A stretch of 14,400 nt of DNA from VFMC01 sp044359565 (GTDB lineage Bacteria > Actinomycetota > Acidimicrobiia > Acidimicrobiales > Ilumatobacteraceae): contig JBIKLX010000071.1 of assembly GCA_044359565.1 (NCBI GenBank), forward strand, positions 1 through 14,400, written 5' to 3'. Of the stretch, positions 1-6,956 are shown piece by piece. Position 1 is the first letter of the stretch; each line of letters opens with the position of its first letter. The position numbers and the translations under genes were made by a program. The notes below the pieces were generated by a model that was not told the DNA's origin, searched no databases, and saw only the letters and a list, made by a program, of their open reading frames with translations.

Positions 1-120
1 CACGACGCACCAGCCCACGACGCACCAGCCCACGACGCACCAGCCCACGACGCACCAGCCCACGACGCACCAGCCCACGACGCACCAGCCCACGATGCAC
101 CAGCCCAGGATGCACCGTTC
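1..120. repeat. 15-bp tandem repeat encoding WAGAS pentapeptides
   Basis: The 15-base unit CACGACGCACCAGCC occurs six times without any change (1-90). A seventh copy has one substitution (91-105) and a degenerate eighth lies at 106-120. The array continues past the left edge. Read on the minus strand, in frame with the protease, each unit encodes Trp-Ala-Gly-Ala-Ser; the first unit is WNGAS. The identity of the inner units at the DNA level points to recent expansion by slippage or unequal exchange. Confidence 0.97.
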
Positions 121-1376
121 CAGGGCGTACCCAGGATCGTCACCTCACCCTGCAGCACGGTGCCGTTGATCACCAGGTGCGCACTGCCACGGCTGGCCTC
201 GAGCGAACCGAGCCCCGTCGACATCGGCCAGTTCTGCGTTGCTTGCGGGGTCGCTGTCGTGGCTGCCTTGGCCACGTCGAGCAGTCCGCTTCCGGAGAAC
301 TTCACTGCCCTGGGGGTGATGGCCTTGCCGTTGGCGGTGGCGGTGAGCAACCGCTTCACTTGATCGGGGGTGAGCGTGGGACGCGCGCTCAGCAAGACGG
401 CCGCTGCGCCCGACACCACTGCTGCAGCCTGCGACGAACCGCTTCCCTTGAACAGCGTAGGACTGACGAACCCTTCCGGGTGCTCGACGTCGGCGAAGCT
501 GCCGGGAGTGCGCAGCGACACGATCGAGGCACCTGGCGCTGCGAGGTCGGGAGACCGCACCGTGTCGCCGCTCGACGCCCACGCGGGCACCTTCCACTTC
601 TTGTTCTTCTGTTCGGCAGCGCTGACGGCGATGACGTACGGATCGCGCGCCGGCATCGACAGCTCGCGGGCCGCCTTACCGTCGTTCCCGACGGCCGTCA
701 CCACCACGATGCCGGCCTTCCACGCCCGCTCCACCGCGAACGCCAACGGGTCGATGGTGTACGGCTGGGTCGAGTCGGTTCCGTACGACAGGTTGAGCAC
801 GCGGATGTTCAGTTGGGCGGCATGCTGCACCACCCAGTCGATACCTGCGATCACCTGCGACACATCGACCGCACCATTGCGCCCAGCCACCTTCACCGAC
901 ACGATGCCGGCGCCAGGTGCCACTCCGAGGAACCACTCGGGATGCGCAGCGGCAAGCGCAGGGTTCGCCCCCGGGTCGCGCCCGGCGATGATGCCTGCCA
1001 TGTGCGTGCCGTGGCCGTAGGTGTCGAGGAACCGGGTTGCCGGATCGCCCGACTCGCCCGAGAGATCGACCATCGCCACCACCTTGTCGGCCCCGCTGAG
1101 AGCGGCGGCCGGCGACACGCCGGTGTCGATGATGGCGACGTTCACACCCTGCCCTGTGTGTCCCTGGGTCCACAGGCTGCGGGCACCGATCTGGTCGACA
1201 ACGTTGTACAGCGATCCAGCCGTCAGCGGGACGCCGGCTGCCGAGCCCGTCGGGTTCGCGGCCGACGCGCCTTCGACCGCAACTGCACCGAGGCCGAGTG
1301 CGCCGACGGTCAGCGCCGCCATCCACCTCGTGAATTGCTTCCGTGCGCTCCGTTGCACATTCACTGTCGTGTTCAT
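1..1376 (-). CDS. Secreted subtilisin-like S8 serine protease, C-terminus cut by the window edge
   Basis: This encodes an exported endopeptidase of the subtilase (S8) family; 458 residues are visible and the frame is still open at base 1. Residues 1-39 form a signal peptide: a basic start, a hydrophobic run at about 19-34, and a likely cut after ASA39. The catalytic residues are Asp84 (in IIDTG), His122 (in YGHGTHMAG), the oxyanion Asn231 (in AVGND) and Ser315 (in GSSQAAA). The serine motif departs from the common GTSMAAP. After the protease domain (to about residue 355) comes a linker, and from residue 419 onward eight WxGAS pentapeptides reach the edge. The ATG at 1376 is preceded five bases upstream by AAGGAG, the best ribosome site in the window. 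The gene lies 178 bases downstream of the aro operon on the same strand and probably has its own promoter. Its natural substrate is unknown. Confidence 0.92.
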   Translation of the reverse strand, partial: MNTTVNVQRSARKQFTRWMAALTVGALGLGAVAVEGASAANPTGSAAGVPLTAGSLYNVVDQIGARSLWTQGHTGQGVNVAIIDTGVSPAAALSGADKVVAMVDLSGESGDPATRFLDTYGHGTHMAGIIAGRDPGANPALAAAHPEWFLGVAPGAGIVSVKVAGRNGAVDVSQVIAGIDWVVQHAAQLNIRVLNLSYGTDSTQPYTIDPLAFAVERAWKAGIVVVTAVGNDGKAARELSMPARDPYVIAVSAAEQKNKKWKVPAWASSGDTVRSPDLAAPGASIVSLRTPGSFADVEHPEGFVSPTLFKGSGSSQAAAVVSGAAAVLLSARPTLTPDQVKRLLTATANGKAITPRAVKFSGSGLLDVAKAATTATPQATQNWPMSTGLGSLEASRGSAHLVINGTVLQGEVTILGTPWNGASWAGASWAGASWAGASWAGASWAGASWAGASWAGAS

Positions 1377-1381
1377 GATCG

Positions 1382-1387
1382 CTCCTT
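1382..1387 (-). promoter_or_regulatory. Shine-Dalgarno of the S8 protease
   Basis: AAGGAG on the minus strand lies five bases before the ATG at 1376. It fixes the protease start and contrasts with the poor ribosome sites of most other genes in the window. Confidence 0.8.
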
Positions 1388-1461
1388 GACACAGCGCAGC
1401 AGATGGCCTGCCAAACATCGTTGATGAGATAGTGCCGAGGCAGTAGGGCCGAAGGACAGTG

Positions 1462-1499
1462 GTGTCTGTACCAACATCGCCTGACGGATGTACCGACAC
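1462..1499. promoter_or_regulatory. Inverted repeat upstream of the S8 protease
   Basis: GTGTCTGTAC (1462-1471) and GTACCGACAC (1490-1499) are inverted copies with one mismatch, separated by 18 bases. Inside them, ACATC (1474-1478) can also pair with GATGT (1487-1491). The element lies about 90 bases before the protease start and after the stop of the acetyltransferase gene. It could be a regulator-binding site or an RNA hairpin in the leader. No run of T follows it, so it does not look like an intrinsic terminator. The role is inferred from position only. Confidence 0.35.
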
Positions 1500-1554
1500 A
1501 GTGGTAGTTCGACCACGCCGCGTGTTGGCGGCTCACGTCCGAACACTCGGCGCG

Positions 1555-2103
1555 TTATCGGCCCCGCGAGCGCCGATACAGCACGTGCCGGCGGTGCTCC
1601 CAGTCGGGCAGGTTGGGATGGTCGAAATCGTCGGCCGGATCGTGCTCGAAACCGAGTTTCTCCATCACCCGCCTCGACCGCAGATTGCCCTGCACGGTGA
1701 AGCTCACCAGTTCGCCACGAGGCAACTCGACGGTGTCGAACGCCCACTGCATCGCGGTGGTGGCTGCCTCGGTTGCGTAGCCCCGGCCCCAACCCCAGCG
1801 CGCCAGTCGCCAGCCGATCTCGACGCAGGGCGTGAAGTGCGCCTGCCAGGTGGGCGACGACAGTCCCACGTACCCGATGAAGCGGCCCGACACCTGCTCC
1901 TCCACCGCCCACAGACCGAAACCGGTCGACTGCCACATCTGCTCGATGCGGTCGACCATGGCATCGCTCTGTTCGATGGTGAGGGTGGCGGGAAAGTGCT
2001 CCATCACCTCGGGGTCGGCGTTCAAGGCGGCGAACGGAACCCGGTCGGCTCGGCGCCAGGCGCGCAGCACCAGTCGCTCGGTGCGCAGTTCGGGCGTGCT
2101 CAC
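1555..2103 (-). CDS. GNAT-family N-acetyltransferase (RimJ/RimL-like)
   Basis: The predicted 182-residue protein has the layout of RimJ/RimL-type acetyltransferases, which move an acetyl group from acetyl-CoA to an amine on a protein or small molecule. Visible marks are the opening ELRTERLVLRAW (5-16), the acetyl-CoA pyrophosphate loop GWGRGYATEA (104-113), and the closing GNLRSRRVMEKLGF (139-152). The GTG start at 2103 overlaps the aroB stop as GTGA, so translation is probably coupled and the gene is the last member of the aro operon. No ribosome site is seen, as expected with coupling. The substrate cannot be read from the sequence. Many actinobacterial aro clusters carry type II dehydroquinase (aroQ) at this place, but this protein shows no similarity to it. 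Confidence 0.88.
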   Translation of the reverse strand: MSTPELRTERLVLRAWRRADRVPFAALNADPEVMEHFPATLTIEQSDAMVDRIEQMWQSTGFGLWAVEEQVSGRFIGYVGLSSPTWQAHFTPCVEIGWRLARWGWGRGYATEAATTAMQWAFDTVELPRGELVSFTVQGNLRSRRVMEKLGFEHDPADDFDHPNLPDWEHRRHVLYRRSRGR

Positions 2104-3215
2104 CGCTGGTCGGTGGCTGCCATGGTGGCGAGCGCCGCGTGTGCCGCGTGCGGGTCGACACCCGGCACCACCTCGACGCCGGCATCGCCGTCGAGCACGA
2201 AGGTGAGGCTGTCGATGGCCTTCTTGTCGCGACCCATCAGCGCCACCAGGCGTTCATGATCGGCGCCCGCCGGCAACGAGGTGCCGAGGCCATAGGCATC
2301 GCGCACCACGGCGTAGTGCTGCTGCACGCGGTTCGCATCGATGCGGCCCAGCACGTGCGCCAGATGCGCTGCGTAGACGAGACCGATTGCAACGGCCTCG
2401 CCGTGGGCCAGGGTGTGCGCCTGCTCGATCTCGAGGGCGTGGGCCAAGGTGTGGCCGTAGTTCAACAGTGCCCGGCGACCGCCCTCGCGCTCGTCGGCAG
2501 CCACCACGTCGGCCTTGATCTGCACACACCGGGCGATGCGGTCGGCCTCATCCATGGCCAGCAGGTCGTCGCCCGTCAGGAAGTGGTACTTCGCCATCTC
2601 GCCTCGGCCGCAGCGCATCTCGCGCTCGGGCAACGACGCCAACGCGTCGAGGTCGCACACCACGCCGCTGGGTTGCCAGAACGCGCCGATGAGGTTCTTG
2701 CCCCCCTCGGTGTCGGCCGCAGTGCTGGCCTCGGTGTCGGCCTCGGTGCCGGCGTTGGTAGCGGCGCCGGCCGACAGGTTCACACCGGTCTTGCCACCGA
2801 TGGCCGCGTCGACCATGGCCAGCAGCGATGTGGCCACGTGCACCACCGGCACGCCGCGGTGCCACACCGAGGCGGCGAACCCGGCCACGTCGGTGACCAT
2901 GCCACCGCCCACACCGATGACGACGTCGTTGCGGGTGATGCCCATGCGGGCGAAACCACGACACAGCGACTCGATGGTGGCGAGCGTCTTGTGGTGCTCG
3001 CCGTGGCCGATCTCGAACACCTCGTAGGCAACGCCCGGGTCGATGTCGAGCGGGATGCCCGGCTGGGTGACGACTGCAGCGCGCTTGGCGTGCTTCGGCA
3101 GCAACGCCGCCAGCTCGCGCCGTGCGCCGTGGCCCACCACGACGTCGTACGAGCGATCGCCGAGGGGCACCTGCACCGTGCGCAGCCCAGCACCGCTCGA
3201 CGCAGCACTGCTCAT
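2100..3215 (-). CDS. aroB: 3-dehydroquinate synthase
   Basis: AroB converts DAHP to 3-dehydroquinate, the second step of the shikimate pathway, using NAD and a divalent metal. The 371-residue product shows the NAD-binding GVGGGMVTDVAGF (101-113), the active-site GGKTGVNL (140-147), GKNLIGAF (172-179), and the metal ligands Glu206 (GEMAKY), His255 (NYGHTLAHALE) and His271 (HGEAVAIG). The ATG at 3215 overlaps the aroK stop (ATGA). The oddity is an insert of about 22 residues (149-170) between GGKTGVNL and GKN, where the family normally has one to three residues. It consists of five Ala-x-Thr-x units encoded by a 12-bp repeat. All metal and nucleotide motifs are intact and the operon needs this step, so I call it functional. 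The insert probably loops out. Confidence 0.96.
   Translation of the reverse strand: MSSAASSGAGLRTVQVPLGDRSYDVVVGHGARRELAALLPKHAKRAAVVTQPGIPLDIDPGVAYEVFEIGHGEHHKTLATIESLCRGFARMGITRNDVVIGVGGGMVTDVAGFAASVWHRGVPVVHVATSLLAMVDAAIGGKTGVNLSAGAATNAGTEADTEASTAADTEGGKNLIGAFWQPSGVVCDLDALASLPEREMRCGRGEMAKYHFLTGDDLLAMDEADRIARCVQIKADVVAADEREGGRRALLNYGHTLAHALEIEQAHTLAHGEAVAIGLVYAAHLAHVLGRIDANRVQQHYAVVRDAYGLGTSLPAGADHERLVALMGRDKKAIDSLTFVLDGDAGVEVVPGVDPHAAHAALATMAATDQR
2706..2765. repeat. Five 12-bp units inside aroB
   Basis: Five consecutive 12-mers fill 2706-2765. The units at 2706 and 2730 are identical (CTCGGTGTCGGC), the one at 2742 differs by one base, and those at 2718 and 2754 are more divergent. On the minus strand they encode AATN-AGTE-ADTE-ASTA-ADTE (AroB residues 151-170). 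The repeat coincides with the extra segment relative to ordinary AroB proteins, so it explains the insertion. Confidence 0.9.
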
Positions 3216-3721
3216 CGCAGCACCGCCTCGGCCACATCGGCCGCGCTGCGGCCATCGACCCGCACGATGAGGTGGGCGACCTCGCGGTACAGCGGTTCAC
3301 GATCGGTGTGCATGCGCTGCAACGTACCCGCCGCATCGTCGTCGAGCAGCGGACGGTGGCCACCGCCGCGCACCCGCTCGACCAACGTGGCCGGATCGGC
3401 GCTGAGCCAGACGACCCTGGCACCGGAATCGGCCAGCGCGGCCCGGTTCTCGGAACGCAGCACCACACCGCCTGCCGCGGCGATGACCGCCGGCTCGGGT
3501 TCGGCCAGCGACTGCACCAGCACCTCGGTCTCGAGTGCGCGGAACGCCCCCTCGCCGTCGGCGGCGAAGATGTCGCGCACGGTGCGACCGGTGCGCTGCT
3601 CGATGACGGTGTCGGTGTCGATGAGTCGCCGGCCCAGCCGCTCGGCCAGGATGCGCGCCACGGTCGACTTCCCCGAGCCCATCAGGCCGACGAGCACGAC
3701 GTGCTGATCGGCCGCGATCAC
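3212..3721 (-). CDS. aroK: Shikimate kinase
   Basis: The 169-residue protein phosphorylates shikimate with ATP (fifth step of the pathway). Visible features are the Walker A loop GLMGSGKST (12-20), the magnesium and substrate DTD (35-37), the substrate arginine in FRALETEV (60-67), the glycine stretch AAGGVVL (82-88), and the lid segment GHRPLL (121-126). I chose the GTG at 3721 because it overlaps the aroC stop as GTGA and gives the family's usual length. The frame stays open upstream to 4060, but only as antiparallel noise within aroC. The stop at 3212 overlaps the aroB ATG. Both junctions suggest coupled translation of aroC-aroK-aroB. Confidence 0.95.
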   Translation of the reverse strand: MIAADQHVVLVGLMGSGKSTVARILAERLGRRLIDTDTVIEQRTGRTVRDIFAADGEGAFRALETEVLVQSLAEPEPAVIAAAGGVVLRSENRAALADSGARVVWLSADPATLVERVRGGGHRPLLDDDAAGTLQRMHTDREPLYREVAHLIVRVDGRSAADVAEAVLR

Positions 3722-4887
3722 GACGAGCGCAGCGACGCCTTGAATGCGTCGGCGTTGCGCACGAACTCGGCCACGCTGTCGCCACCGAACTTGCGCTGGG
3801 CCTCGGCGGCCAGCACGAGCGCCACCATCGTCTCGGCCACCACACCCATCGCGGGCACTGCGGTGACGTCGGTGCGCTCCTTGAAGCTGACCGTTTCCTC
3901 CTTGGTGACCACGTCGACGGTCTTCAGGGTGGGTCGGTTCAGCGTGGCGAGTGGCTTCATGGCTGCGCGGACGACGAGCAACTCGCCGGTGGTGATGCCA
4001 CCCTCGGTGCCGCCCGCAAGCGTGGTCTCGCGGCGGTAGTCGCCCGCCTCGGCGTCCCACGAGATGGCGTCGTGGGCCTGACTGCCGCGACGGCCCGCCA
4101 CCTCGAACCCGTCGCCGATCTCGACACCCTTCACGGCCTGGATGCTCATGATTGCCTGAGCCAGCTGGGCATCGATCTTGCGGTCCCAGTGCACATGGCT
4201 ACCCAGCCCGACCGGCACGCCGTAGGCGAGCACCTCGACCACACCGCCCAGCGAGTCGCCGTCCTTGGCGGCGTCCTTCACCTCGGTGACCATGGCGTCT
4301 TCGGCCGCGGGGTCGAAGCAGCGCACCGGCGAGTCGTCGACACGGGCAAGGTCGGCCATGGTGGGGCGGTCGGCAGCCTTCGAGCGAGCGGCGCCCATCT
4401 GGATGACGTGCGACAAGATGTCGACGCCCAGCGTGCCGAGCAGCTTCTTCGCCACCGCACCGGCGGCCACTCGAGCAGCGGTCTCTCGGGCGCTGGCTCG
4501 CTCGAGCACGTCGCGGGCATCGGTGAAGCCGTACTTCTGCATGCCCACCAGGTCGGCGTGACCGGGCCGCACCTGGGTGAGCGGATCGGCGGTGACGCCC
4601 GGCGCCGGCGACATCTCCTGATGCCACTTGTCGCTGCGGAACCACTCGCTGTTCTTGATCTCGATGGCTACCGGCGAACCCAGGGTGCGGCCGTGGCGCA
4701 CACCACCGACGAGGGTGAGCTCGTCCTGTTCGAACCGCTGTCGCGGCCCCCGCCCATAGCCCAGACGGCGGCGGGCCATCTCGGCCTGGATCTCGTCGAC
4801 CGTGATCTCGAGCCCCGCGGGAAGGCCCTCGATGATGACCACGAGGGCCTGGCCGTGTGATTCACCCGCGGTGAGATAGCGCAACAT
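3718..4887 (-). CDS. aroC: Chorismate synthase
   Basis: AroC makes chorismate from EPSP, the last step of the pathway, using reduced FMN. The 389-residue length is typical of actinobacterial enzymes. Diagnostic segments in order are TAGESHG (6-12), GYGRGPRQ (43-50), RPGHADL (107-113), RASARETAARV (130-140) and AGGTEGGITTG (291-301), which together hold the phosphate- and flavin-binding residues known for the family. The ATG at 4887 lies 6 bases after the aroE stop. There is no clear ribosome site, so coupling to aroE is likely. The 3' end overlaps aroK by 4 bases. Confidence 0.97.
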   Translation of the reverse strand: MLRYLTAGESHGQALVVIIEGLPAGLEITVDEIQAEMARRRLGYGRGPRQRFEQDELTLVGGVRHGRTLGSPVAIEIKNSEWFRSDKWHQEMSPAPGVTADPLTQVRPGHADLVGMQKYGFTDARDVLERASARETAARVAAGAVAKKLLGTLGVDILSHVIQMGAARSKAADRPTMADLARVDDSPVRCFDPAAEDAMVTEVKDAAKDGDSLGGVVEVLAYGVPVGLGSHVHWDRKIDAQLAQAIMSIQAVKGVEIGDGFEVAGRRGSQAHDAISWDAEAGDYRRETTLAGGTEGGITTGELLVVRAAMKPLATLNRPTLKTVDVVTKEETVSFKERTDVTAVPAMGVVAETMVALVLAAEAQRKFGGDSVAEFVRNADAFKASLRSS

Positions 4888-4893
4888 CGCCGG

Positions 4894-5781
4894 TCAGGCT
4901 ATCTGCGCGGCGGCGGCGCGAGCGGCGAGCTCGTGAAGTGCCGCGGCACGCATCACCGCTACATCGGGCAGCGCGCCGAGCCACAGTTGCTGCTGCAGCG
5001 CTGCCTGGTGCACCAGCATGCCCAGCCCGTCGACCGTGGTGGCCCCGGCTGCCCGTGCCGCAACCAGCAGGGCCGTGTCGAGCGGGTGGTAGACAAGATC
5101 GGCCACCACCTGGCCAGCGCGCAGCAGCGCCGGGTCGACGGGCAGTGCGTCGCTCGCCATCCCCACCGACGTGGCGTTCACCACGATGTCGGCCGCAGCA
5201 ACGTGCTCACGCGCGCCCACCACACCGGCACTGCCGGCCAACGCAGCGGCGACCGCCGCCTTGGCGGGCGTGCGGTTCACCACGGCCACCGACGCAGCCC
5301 CGGCGCGAGCCAGCGCATCGACGACCGAGCGCGCTGCACCGCCGGCGCCCAGAACGGCGACGGCCGCACCGGACGGGTCGATGCCCGCCTCGCGCAGTGA
5401 TGCCACGAAGCCCTCACCGTCGGTGCTGTGGCCCTCGAGCCGCCCGTCGGCGCCCCGCACCACCGTGTTCGCAGTGCGTAGTGCAGCAGCGGCCGGCGAC
5501 AGCACGTCGACCGCGGCAGCGACATCATCCTTGTGGGGCATCGTCACCGAGAGGCCGCCCAGGCCCAGCGCGCGCATCGCCGCCAATGCCGCGCCCGCTT
5601 GGCCTGGGGCCACCTCGAACGCGGTGTACACCCAGTCGACCGCCGCCGCGGCGAAGGCGGCGTTGTGCAGCGCCGGCGACAGGCTGTGGCGCACCGGCGA
5701 GCCGATGACCGCCGCCACCCTGGTACCGGCCGTGATGGTGGTGGCCGTGATGGTGGTGGCCGTGATGGGACGCACGGTCAC
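4894..5781 (-). CDS. aroE: Shikimate dehydrogenase
   Basis: AroE reduces 3-dehydroshikimate to shikimate with NADPH. The 295-residue product has the substrate motif SLSP (33-36), the catalytic lysine in MPHK (Lys84), the partner aspartate in STDGEGF (Asp121; the residue before TD is Ser where Asn is common), the nucleotide loop GAGGAAR (145-151) and, further on, NATSVGM. The GTG at 5781 overlaps the mltG stop as GTGA and is my chosen start. It gives a 20-residue leader rich in Thr, Ile and Ala (TITAT units) before the conserved core. A second in-frame GTG at codon 22 would remove this leader entirely, so the start is not certain. The gene ends 6 bases before aroC. Confidence 0.93.
   Translation of the reverse strand: MTVRPITATTITATTITAGTRVAAVIGSPVRHSLSPALHNAAFAAAAVDWVYTAFEVAPGQAGAALAAMRALGLGGLSVTMPHKDDVAAAVDVLSPAAAALRTANTVVRGADGRLEGHSTDGEGFVASLREAGIDPSGAAVAVLGAGGAARSVVDALARAGAASVAVVNRTPAKAAVAAALAGSAGVVGAREHVAAADIVVNATSVGMASDALPVDPALLRAGQVVADLVYHPLDTALLVAARAAGATTVDGLGMLVHQAALQQQLWLGALPDVAVMRAAALHELAARAAAAQIA
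5732..5768. repeat. 15-bp tandem repeat at the aroE 5' end
   Basis: GTGATGGTGGTGGCC occurs twice exactly (5732-5746, 5747-5761) and is followed by a 7-base partial copy. In the aroE frame (minus strand) it encodes repeated Thr-Ile-Thr-Ala-Thr just before the conserved start of the protein. If translation begins at codon 22 instead, the repeat is untranslated leader. Confidence 0.9.
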
Positions 5782-6956
5782 AGCAGTCCGTCCGCCAGCG
5801 CCTTGGCCACGTTGGCCTCGTGCTGCTCGAGGGTGACGGCGAACGTGTGCCGGCCGTCGGCGTCGGCGAGCACGTAGTACAGGTACTGGCAGTCGTCCTT
5901 CGCCACGCCCTCGCACAAGGCGCCACCCTCGGACGGGTTGGGGGCGGGGTTCAACACTGCGTGAATCGATGCTCGGCCCGGGTTGGCGATGGGGGTGGGC
6001 GGTAGACCGCTGTAGAGGTAGGTGTTGTAGGGCGTGTCGAGCACCTTCAACTGGGTGAACGGCAGGTCGGGGTCTTGCTGGTAGTACAGCGTGGCGTCGA
6101 TCTGCAACGGCATCTGGCGGCGCAGACGGTTGAGGATGACGCGGGCGATGAGGGCCCGGTCGTCTTCCACCTTCGCCTCGCGCTCGACCATCGACGCAAC
6201 GATGAGCACCTGGTATGACGTGAGACCCTGGATGTAGCCGTTCACGACGATGTCTTCCTGGCGGCCGACACGCTCCATCATCGCCACCATCCGGCCCGCC
6301 ACCTGGGTGGCCGACTCGCCGTTCGACACCTGATAGGTGTCGGGGAAGAGCAGCCCCTCCAGGCTGGTGACACCTTCGGGTTGGAACTCCGAGCGCACCG
6401 ATCCGTCGCTCGCGGCCGCGAGGAAGTCGGTTGCCAACAGCCGTGGGATGCGGTCGGCCAGACGGTTGGCCATCTTCGCCACGGTGAACCCCTCGGGGAA
6501 GGTGACCGAGGTGAAGGTCTGCTCGGGCGGTGTGGCCAGCGCCTGCATGATGTTGCCCATGTGGTCGAGCGGGCGGAGTGCGAAGTAGCCGGGGGTGATT
6601 TCGATGCCGCCCTGGCGCTCGACGTACCACCGGAACACGCCGTCGTCGACGATGAACCCCTGCTCGCGCAGCCGGACGCTGATGGTCTCGAGCGTGTCGT
6701 CTGCTTCCACGCTGAAGTTCACGGGCGTGCTTGCCTCACCGCTGGGGTTGATGCGGTGGAGGTACCACCACGCCACCGACCCGGCTGCCAGCAGCGAGCC
6801 CACGGCCACCACCGCCACCAGCGCCACCAGCCATTTGAACGGCCAGCGCGATGCCCGGGTGACCTCGACCACCTGCACCTCTGCGGCGACGGGTACGTCC
6901 CAGGGGTCGTCGTGCCAGTCGTCGAACGTGGCGCGGCGCCGTTCGAGCAGGCTCAC
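5778..6956 (-). CDS. mltG: Endolytic peptidoglycan transglycosylase MltG (YceG-like)
   Basis: MltG cleaves nascent glycan strands at the outer face of the membrane and so sets where they end. The 392-residue protein has a cytoplasmic tail of about 40 residues, one membrane segment (about 41-66, rich in Val, Ala and Leu), a LysM-like region (about 78-135), and the YceG catalytic domain. The catalytic glutamate is Glu258 in ASMVERE. Other family marks are EGLLFPDTYQV (200-210), LQIDATLYY (284-292) and PYNTYLYSGLPPTPIANPG (309-327). The GTG at 6956 overlaps the ruvX stop (GTGA) and has GGGGGAG seven bases upstream. The neighbourhood alaS-ruvX-mltG-aroE is standard for actinobacteria. Confidence 0.96.
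   Translation of the reverse strand: MSLLERRRATFDDWHDDPWDVPVAAEVQVVEVTRASRWPFKWLVALVAVVAVGSLLAAGSVAWWYLHRINPSGEASTPVNFSVEADDTLETISVRLREQGFIVDDGVFRWYVERQGGIEITPGYFALRPLDHMGNIMQALATPPEQTFTSVTFPEGFTVAKMANRLADRIPRLLATDFLAAASDGSVRSEFQPEGVTSLEGLLFPDTYQVSNGESATQVAGRMVAMMERVGRQEDIVVNGYIQGLTSYQVLIVASMVEREAKVEDDRALIARVILNRLRRQMPLQIDATLYYQQDPDLPFTQLKVLDTPYNTYLYSGLPPTPIANPGRASIHAVLNPAPNPSEGGALCEGVAKDDCQYLYYVLADADGRHTFAVTLEQHEANVAKALADGLL

Noticed and set aside
1..120. CRISPR array at the left edge
   Set aside because: The units are 15 bases and directly abutting with no spacers, and they stay in frame with the protease.
1386..1391. Perfect TTGACA on the plus strand as a -35 box
   Set aside because: There is no matching -10 and no plus-strand gene downstream; it is the complement of the protease ribosome-site region.
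1517..1532. Hairpin GCCGC-6-GCGGC downstream of the acetyltransferase as a terminator
   Set aside because: The stem is only five pairs and no T-run follows on the minus strand, so it is below what I would call an intrinsic terminator.
2100..3215. aroB as a pseudogene because of the insertion
   Set aside because: The insert is a multiple of three, the frame is intact, all metal and NAD motifs remain, and both stop/start overlaps are preserved.
2139..4039. Large plus-strand frames opposite aroB, aroK and aroC
   Set aside because: They mirror conserved aro genes on the other strand and show only low-complexity shadow composition.
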